Shown piece by piece: positions 59,247 to 64,000 of a stretch of 64,000 nucleotides of DNA. The notes under the pieces were generated by a model. It was not told the origin of the DNA, did not search any database, and saw only the letters and a list, made by a program, of their open reading frames with translations. Both the position numbers and the translations under genes were made by a program. Origin of the DNA: Anaerolineales bacterium (GTDB lineage: Bacteria; Chloroflexota; Anaerolineae; Anaerolineales; UBA6663); contig JADZEK010000109.1 in NCBI GenBank assembly GCA_020850595.1, forward strand, positions 1 through 64,000. The letters are read 5' to 3'. The first letter of the stretch is position 1. Every line of letters begins with the position of its first letter.

Positions 59247-59756
59247 TCAGGCCCTGTTCGGCATGATGGCTGGGCGGCTGCGCACCTGGTCGGCCCACGC
59301 CAACAAGTTCAACCCGGCCTGGCCGGTGAAGTCGCGGGTGTTCAAGATCTGCTGCACTTGAGCTTCAGGCAGCCGCTCGACCATGATCGAAAGCCCGTCG
59401 CAGTCGCTGACGTGCGGCAGGAGGAGACGGATGAGCCGCACCGCCTCGGTCACGTCCTGGTTGGTCAGCGTTTCTTGGCCGGCCAGTTCCACCAGCCGCT
59501 TGGCCACTCCGATGGCCCGGTCGTGATCGCTGAAGAGTTTGGCAATGTACTCGTCGCCGAAAATGACCGTCAGCGCCGGGTACATGCTTTCCTCCTCATA
59601 CCGGAAGTGCGGCCCGGTCAGGGCGGCCGTCTGGTTCAACAGGGCGGTGATGCGGCGCCTGTCGCGGGCCAGAAACGCTTCTAGCAGGTCCAGCAGGGTG
59701 TCGCGCACCTGGCGGTGCTCGTCCCTGAAAATCTGTGTAAATTGTTCCACTAGCAT
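59247..59756 (-). CDS. Hemerythrin HHE-domain protein inside the nar operon
   Basis: 169 residues. Iron ligands: His in 'RDEHRQVRD', then 'HFRYEEESMYP', then 'DHDRAIG' and a later 'LLPHVSD' His. The helical bundle fits the HHE family. ATG with AGGAGG. It sits between narG and narH, where canonical operons have nothing. Hemerythrins sense O2 or NO, or protect against NO, so a role in tuning nitrate reduction is likely. The region after residue about 140 is a short tail. Confidence 0.9.
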   Translation of the reverse strand: MLVEQFTQIFRDEHRQVRDTLLDLLEAFLARDRRRITALLNQTAALTGPHFRYEEESMYPALTVIFGDEYIAKLFSDHDRAIGVAKRLVELAGQETLTNQDVTEAVRLIRLLLPHVSDCDGLSIMVERLPEAQVQQILNTRDFTGQAGLNLLAWADQVRSRPAIMPNRA

Positions 59757-59784
59757 GCCAACTGCCTCCTGAGCAGCGTGCTCG

Positions 59785-62700
59785 TTACCACTCTAGTTTT
59801 TCCAGTTTGCGCACAACGCAATGCGTGTCGCGCGTGAAGATCCCGATCGGCCCCCAGTAGTTGAACGCATACGTGAACTGGGCGTAGCCGCCCGCCAGTT
59901 GCAGCGGGTTGATGCGCGTGCGCGTCAGGCTGTTGTGGCCGCCGGCCCGCTTGCCGCCCCGGATCTGCGACTTGGGGATGTAGATCGTGCGTTCGACCGC
60001 ATGGTAGTACAAACACATGCCCGACTGGACGCGCGCGCTGACGTTGGCGCGCGTGACCACCACGCCGTTGTCGTTGTAGACCTCCACCCAGTCGTTGTCG
60101 TTCAGCCCGATCTTCTCGGCGTCCTTGTCGTTGATCCAGATCGGGTCCATGCCGCGCGAGAGCGTCAGCATCCGGTGGTTGTCCTTGTACGTGGAGTGGA
60201 TGTTCCACTTGCCGTGCGGCGTGATGTAATTGAGTACCAGCGACTTATCGTCCACCAGGCTCTTGACAATGTCGCCCGTCCGCCGCGGGTCAAGCCTCGG
60301 CTTGTAGGTCGGCAGGTGTTCGCCAAAGTCGAGATAGTACAGGTGGTCAACGTAGAACTGTTGCCGCCCGGTGAGGGTGCGCCAGGGCACGAGCCGTTCG
60401 ACGTTCAGGCACCACGCGGCATACGCCCGCCCGTCGTTGACGATGCCCGACCAGCACGGGCTGCTCAGGGTGCGGCGCACCTGGCGCGTCAGGTCGAGGA
60501 AGGTCATACGCACGTCGCGCGCGCCCTCGGCCAGGTCGGTCAGCGGCACGCCGGTGACGGCCTCTTCGTGCTCGAAGGCCTGATAGGCTACCTCGCCGTT
60601 CGATTCCGGCGCGAGGTGCAAGAGCGCGTTGGCGGCATCCAGCGCGTCTTCCAGGCTGGGATACTTCTGGCCGCCCCATTCCACGCAGCGCTTGTGCCGC
60701 GGATCAGGCGATCCGCCTACCGGGTTGTCCAACAGTTCGTCATAGGCCATTTGGCCCGGCACGTGCACGCCGTTGCCGCTAAAGCCGTCCTCGCGCGCGC
60801 GCGGCCCGAGTGAGATGAACTTGTTGTAGAGATTGGCGTAGTCTCGCTCCACCACGCGGAAGTGCGGCATGGTCTTGCCCGGGATCGCCTCGCACTCGCC
60901 CTTGGCCCAGTCCAATGGCTCGGCCTGCGCCAGCTCGTCCGGTGTGTCGTGCATGAGCGGCGTGGCCACCAGGTCGCGCACCGGCTCGGGGAAGACCAGC
61001 GCCGACATCTCGCTGATCTTGCGCGCGAAGGACTTAAAGATCTCGTAGTCGGTCTTCGACTCCCACACCGGCGGCACCGCCTGGCCGAGCGGGTGCACAA
61101 ACGAATGCAGGTCGGTCGTGTTCAGGTCGTTCTTTTCGTACCAGAAGGCCGCCGGCAGCACGATATCCGAGTACAGCGCCGAGGTGTCCATCCGGAAGTT
61201 CAGGTCCACCACCAGGTCGAACTTGCCGCGCGGCGCCGGTTCGCGGAAGGTGACCGACTCGACTTTCCCCTTGGCGTGCTCCTCGGCCACGATGTTGTCG
61301 TGCGTGCCGAGATAGTGCCGCAAGAAGAACTCGTGCCCCTTGGCGCTGGCCTGCAGCGCGTTGCCGCGCCAGATAAACCAGACCCGCGGCCAATTCTCGG
61401 GCGCGTCTGGGTCGTCCACCGCGAAGTGCAAGTCGCCGTTCTTCAGCTTCTTGGCGGTGTAGTCGGAGATTTCCTCCGCCGTCTGGGCGCCGGACGCCTC
61501 CGCGTCACGCAGCACCTGCATCGGGTTCTGGTTGAACTGCGGATAGTAGGGCATCCAACCCAAACGCACCGCCATCGTCTCCAAATCCATCGCGTGCCCC
61601 TTCGCCCACCGAGTCTTGGGGGGCACGGGCGCGTAATCGGTGAAGTCGCCTTCGTAACGCCACTGGTCGCTGTTGACGTAGTGCCAGGTGGGCGATTGCT
61701 GCCGCCGCGGCACCATGCCCCAGTCGTTGGCGAATGCCACGCTGTTCCACGGCGCCACCAGCGTCAGCTTCTCCTGGCCGACATAGTGATTCATGCCGCC
61801 GCCGTTGCGCCCGCAACAGCCGCACAACATCAGCGCGGTGATCGGCGCGCGGTAGGCCAGGTTGTTGTTGTACCAGTGGTTGATGCTCGCGCCGACGATG
61901 ACCATCGAGCGGCCCTCGGTCACTTCGGCGTTGTTCGCGAACTCGCGGGCCAGGCGAATAACCGTGTCGCGCCCGATGCCGGTGTACTGTTCCTGCCAGG
62001 CCGGGGTGTAAGGCCCCAGCTCGTCGTACGAGGTCGCGTAATCACCGGGCAGTCCGCGCCCCACGCCAAACTGGGCCACCAACAGATCGAACGCCGTCGC
62101 TACCGGCACCCGCCCGTCCTTCGTCTCCACGTAGCGCACCGGAACGCCGCGCAGGTGCGTCTGCTGCTCGGCGAAGTCATAGTAGGCGACCTGCAGCACC
62201 TCGTCATGCTGCTCGACAAACGACAGCGTCGGGTCTATGGGCGTCTTGTCCACGCCGTCTTCTAACTTGAGATTCCACTTGCCTTTCTCTGTCTGCCAAC
62301 GGAAGCCGACCGTGCCCATAGGCATCTTCGGTTGGCCGCTGGCCTTGTCCATCATCAACAGCTTCCAGTCGCCGTTGTCTTCCTTCTCATAGCGCGTCAG
62401 GCGGTTGGCGCGCAGCAACTGGCCCGCTTGATAACTCTTCCCGTCTTCGTTGGCCTGCATCTGCACCAGGAACGGCCCGTCGGTGTAGCGGGTCACGTAG
62501 TCCACGAAATACGGAACCTGCCGCTTCACATAGAACTCGGTCAGAATGACGTGGTTGACCGCCATCCACAGCGCCGTGTCGGTGCCCGGCTTCACCGGGA
62601 TCCACCAGTCGGAATACTTCGCTACCTGGCTCAGATCCGGCGCGATGCACACGAACTTCGTGCCCTCGTGCCGCGCTTCCGAGATGAAGTGGACGTCGGG

Positions 62701-63435
62701 CGTGCGCGTCATGTTCGGGTTGGAACCCATGGCTACGATGTACTTGGCGTTGTACCAGTCCGCGCCCTCGCACACATCGGTCTGGTCGCCCCACACCTCG
62801 GGGAATGCGTTGGGTAGGTCAGCGTACCAGTCGTAGAAGCTCATGTTCACGCCGCCAAAGAGTTGCAGGAAGCGCGATCCGGCGGCGTACGAGAGATACG
62901 ACATGGCCGGGATGGGCGAAAACCCGAAGACCCGGTCTGGCCCCCACTTCTTGGCCGTATACAGGACCGAGGCGGCAATCAGCTCCTGCACCTCGTCCCA
63001 CGTCACCCGGCGGAAGCCGCCCTTGCCGCGCACCTTCTGAAAGCGGGCGCGCTTCGTCTCGTCCTCGACAATCGCGCCCCAGGCTTCCACTGGGTTGGCG
63101 TGCTTGGCTTTCGCCTCGCGCCATAGATCAATCAGCGCGCCGCGCGCATACGGATACTTGACGCGGATGGGGCTGTAGACGTACCACGAGGCCGAGATAC
63201 CGCGCTGGCAGCCGCGCGGCTCATACGGTGGCAGGTTCGGCTCGAGCAGCGGGTAATCGGTCTGCTGCATCTCCCAGGTGATGACGCCGTCCTTAACGTA
63301 GATGGCCCACGAGCACCCGCCGGTGCAGTTAACGCCGTGCGTCGAGCGGATCACGTTGTCGTGCTGCCAGCGGTTGCGGTAGAACTCCTCCCACTTGCGC
63401 GACTTCGGATTGACAATGTCCTGGATCCAACCCAT
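59785..63435 (-). CDS. narG: Respiratory nitrate reductase alpha subunit (membrane-bound NarG)
   Basis: 1216 residues. The N-terminal cluster motif is His-x3-Cys-x3-Cys ('[13 protein letters not shown]') with a later Cys in 'RGCQRG'. The Mo-ligand Asp lies in '[14 protein letters not shown]', and 'AGFSPIPAM'-like '[17 protein letters not shown]' and '[15 protein letters not shown]' match NarG throughout. No Tat signal, so it faces the cytoplasm. It reduces nitrate to nitrite. ATG with GGGAGG. It follows the cytochrome c gene by 24 bases. Confidence 0.97.
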   Translation of the reverse strand: MGWIQDIVNPKSRKWEEFYRNRWQHDNVIRSTHGVNCTGGCSWAIYVKDGVITWEMQQTDYPLLEPNLPPYEPRGCQRGISASWYVYSPIRVKYPYARGALIDLWREAKAKHANPVEAWGAIVEDETKRARFQKVRGKGGFRRVTWDEVQELIAASVLYTAKKWGPDRVFGFSPIPAMSYLSYAAGSRFLQLFGGVNMSFYDWYADLPNAFPEVWGDQTDVCEGADWYNAKYIVAMGSNPNMTRTPDVHFISEARHEGTKFVCIAPDLSQVAKYSDWWIPVKPGTDTALWMAVNHVILTEFYVKRQVPYFVDYVTRYTDGPFLVQMQANEDGKSYQAGQLLRANRLTRYEKEDNGDWKLLMMDKASGQPKMPMGTVGFRWQTEKGKWNLKLEDGVDKTPIDPTLSFVEQHDEVLQVAYYDFAEQQTHLRGVPVRYVETKDGRVPVATAFDLLVAQFGVGRGLPGDYATSYDELGPYTPAWQEQYTGIGRDTVIRLAREFANNAEVTEGRSMVIVGASINHWYNNNLAYRAPITALMLCGCCGRNGGGMNHYVGQEKLTLVAPWNSVAFANDWGMVPRRQQSPTWHYVNSDQWRYEGDFTDYAPVPPKTRWAKGHAMDLETMAVRLGWMPYYPQFNQNPMQVLRDAEASGAQTAEEISDYTAKKLKNGDLHFAVDDPDAPENWPRVWFIWRGNALQASAKGHEFFLRHYLGTHDNIVAEEHAKGKVESVTFREPAPRGKFDLVVDLNFRMDTSALYSDIVLPAAFWYEKNDLNTTDLHSFVHPLGQAVPPVWESKTDYEIFKSFARKISEMSALVFPEPVRDLVATPLMHDTPDELAQAEPLDWAKGECEAIPGKTMPHFRVVERDYANLYNKFISLGPRAREDGFSGNGVHVPGQMAYDELLDNPVGGSPDPRHKRCVEWGGQKYPSLEDALDAANALLHLAPESNGEVAYQAFEHEEAVTGVPLTDLAEGARDVRMTFLDLTRQVRRTLSSPCWSGIVNDGRAYAAWCLNVERLVPWRTLTGRQQFYVDHLYYLDFGEHLPTYKPRLDPRRTGDIVKSLVDDKSLVLNYITPHGKWNIHSTYKDNHRMLTLSRGMDPIWINDKDAEKIGLNDNDWVEVYNDNGVVVTRANVSARVQSGMCLYYHAVERTIYIPKSQIRGGKRAGGHNSLTRTRINPLQLAGGYAQFTYAFNYWGPIGIFTRDTHCVVRKLEKLEW

Positions 63436-63459
63436 GTCAATAACCTCCCAACAACGTGG

Positions 63460-64000
63460 TTATGAGGAGATGCGCGAACGTGCCACGAGTGGACGCCGCA
63501 CGGCCACCAACCGCCGTCGCCAATAGAAGTGCGCGATGTTGAGCAGCACCAGCGTTCCGGCCAGCGCCAGCGCCGCCAACTGGCCGAGCGCCTGGATCGG
63601 CCGCCCCGACACCGAGGCTTGCTGCAAGAACGCCCAGATGTCGGCCTGCTCATCCGGCGTCAGCGGCTGGCCGCTCCAGACGGCGTTCATCGTCACCGTC
63701 GGAACTGAGTTCAAAAACTGCGCCAGACCCGCGTCGCCATACTTATTGAAGGCCGGCGTCAGGTCCGGCCCCAGCGCGCCGCCACCCAGCGCGCCGATCC
63801 CGGCGACACTATGGCAGCCCATGCAGGGCGGCCCGCCGTTCTGGAAGCGCACTGCGCCCGTGAACAGTTCCCGCCCAATGGCCGGGTCGCCTGTCGGCAG
63901 GGCGGGCTGCTGCGCGGGCAAGACCGTCGGGTTCGTCTCAAAGTAAGCAATGATCGAGGCGACCTCCGCCTCCGTCAGCGCCAGGTTGGGCATCGGAATG
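63460..64000 (-). CDS. Diheme-type cytochrome c, NarC-like, C-terminal part (5' end outside window)
   Basis: The frame runs off the right edge. What is visible begins with the end of one cytochrome c domain ('[18 protein letters not shown]', with its axial Met). A second domain follows with heme motif 'CMGCH', the downstream 'NKYGDAG' and a Met in 'TMNAVW', then a C-terminal membrane helix ('[17 protein letters not shown]') and a basic tail. Thermus-type nar operons start with a similar NarC cytochrome c. It lies just upstream of narG in the same direction. Confidence 0.85.
   Translation of the reverse strand, partial: IPMPNLALTEAEVASIIAYFETNPTVLPAQQPALPTGDPAIGRELFTGAVRFQNGGPPCMGCHSVAGIGALGGGALGPDLTPAFNKYGDAGLAQFLNSVPTVTMNAVWSGQPLTPDEQADIWAFLQQASVSGRPIQALGQLAALALAGTLVLLNIAHFYWRRRLVAVRRPLVARSRISS

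Noticed and set aside
59785-63435. Nitrite oxidoreductase (NxrA) instead of nitrate reductase
   Set aside because: NarG-type Nxr exists in some Chloroflexota, but the gene is very close to NarG throughout and lies with narH, narJ and narI in a standard operon. Direction in vivo cannot be read from sequence.

Overview
The window is dense, high-GC bacterial chromosome with nearly back-to-back genes, many sharing ATGA/GTGA stop-start overlaps. Gene content (stand-alone LuxR regulator, sulfur-oxidising Hdr-like complex, an ETF-linked HdrD/NarI-type quinone reductase, a narG operon with an upstream cytochrome c) suggests a Chloroflexota-like, facultatively aerobic or denitrifying chemotroph. No marker gene is present, so this placement is tentative. 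One long plus-strand block (about 6.2-52.9 kb) faces a minus-strand block (about 53.0-64.0 kb).

Layout. 1-5.3 kb: ordinary accessory genes (LuxR regulator C-terminus, alpha/beta hydrolase, membrane protein with two PfpI-like domains, beta-lactamase-fold hydrolase). 5.3-6.1 kb: gene-poor gap with the 3' half of a Met-type tRNA, a terminator and a truncated tyrosine recombinase, i.e. the scar of an integration event. 6.2-9.3 kb: a TusA-DsrE fusion lacking the usual TusA cysteine, then a compact cbb3-type oxidase. 9.4-22.0 kb: corrinoid-dependent methyl-transfer operon (three UroD/MtaA-type methyltransferases, corrinoid protein, RACo-type activator fused to a cyclic-nucleotide-binding domain, MtrH homologue, cob(I)alamin adenosyltransferase, TrmB regulator, several small proteins). 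19.2-28.8 kb, interleaved with its end: a complete-looking bacterial coenzyme M (CoM) biosynthesis set (phosphosulfolactate synthase, two aspartase/fumarase-superfamily lyases, a PLP desulfhydrase-like enzyme) with a P450 and a DUF1326/DUF2182 pair. 28.9-34.1 kb: histidine kinase, chelatase I and D subunits, response regulator in one operon. 34.2-47.6 kb: sulfur-oxidising heterodisulfide-reductase-like (sHdr) system with ArsR regulator, TusA, two DsrE proteins, HdrC1-B1-A-hyp-C2B2, EtfBA, a membrane ETF:quinone reductase, two lipoate-binding proteins and a lipoate ligase. 47.6-52.9 kb: SoeABC-like molybdoenzyme, probably a sulfite dehydrogenase. 53.0-64.0 kb, minus strand: M50 protease, TDT-family transporter, an FmdE-like gene broken by an in-frame amber codon, and narIJH-hemerythrin-narG-cytochrome c.

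How it fits together (inference). A methylated one-carbon compound, plausibly a methyl sulfide or halomethane, would be demethylated by the corrinoid system. Methyl groups would go to CoM and/or, through the MtrH homologue, to a folate. Sulfane sulfur would be passed by TusA/DsrE to the sHdr-lipoate machinery, which would yield sulfite and send electrons through ETF to quinone. SoeABC would oxidise sulfite to sulfate, and cbb3 oxidase or nitrate reductase would be the terminal acceptor. The most interesting feature is a CoM biosynthesis locus placed between corrinoid/MtaA-type methyltransferases and an sHdr system in a bacterium, with no methyl-CoM reductase and no epoxide-carboxylation genes in view.
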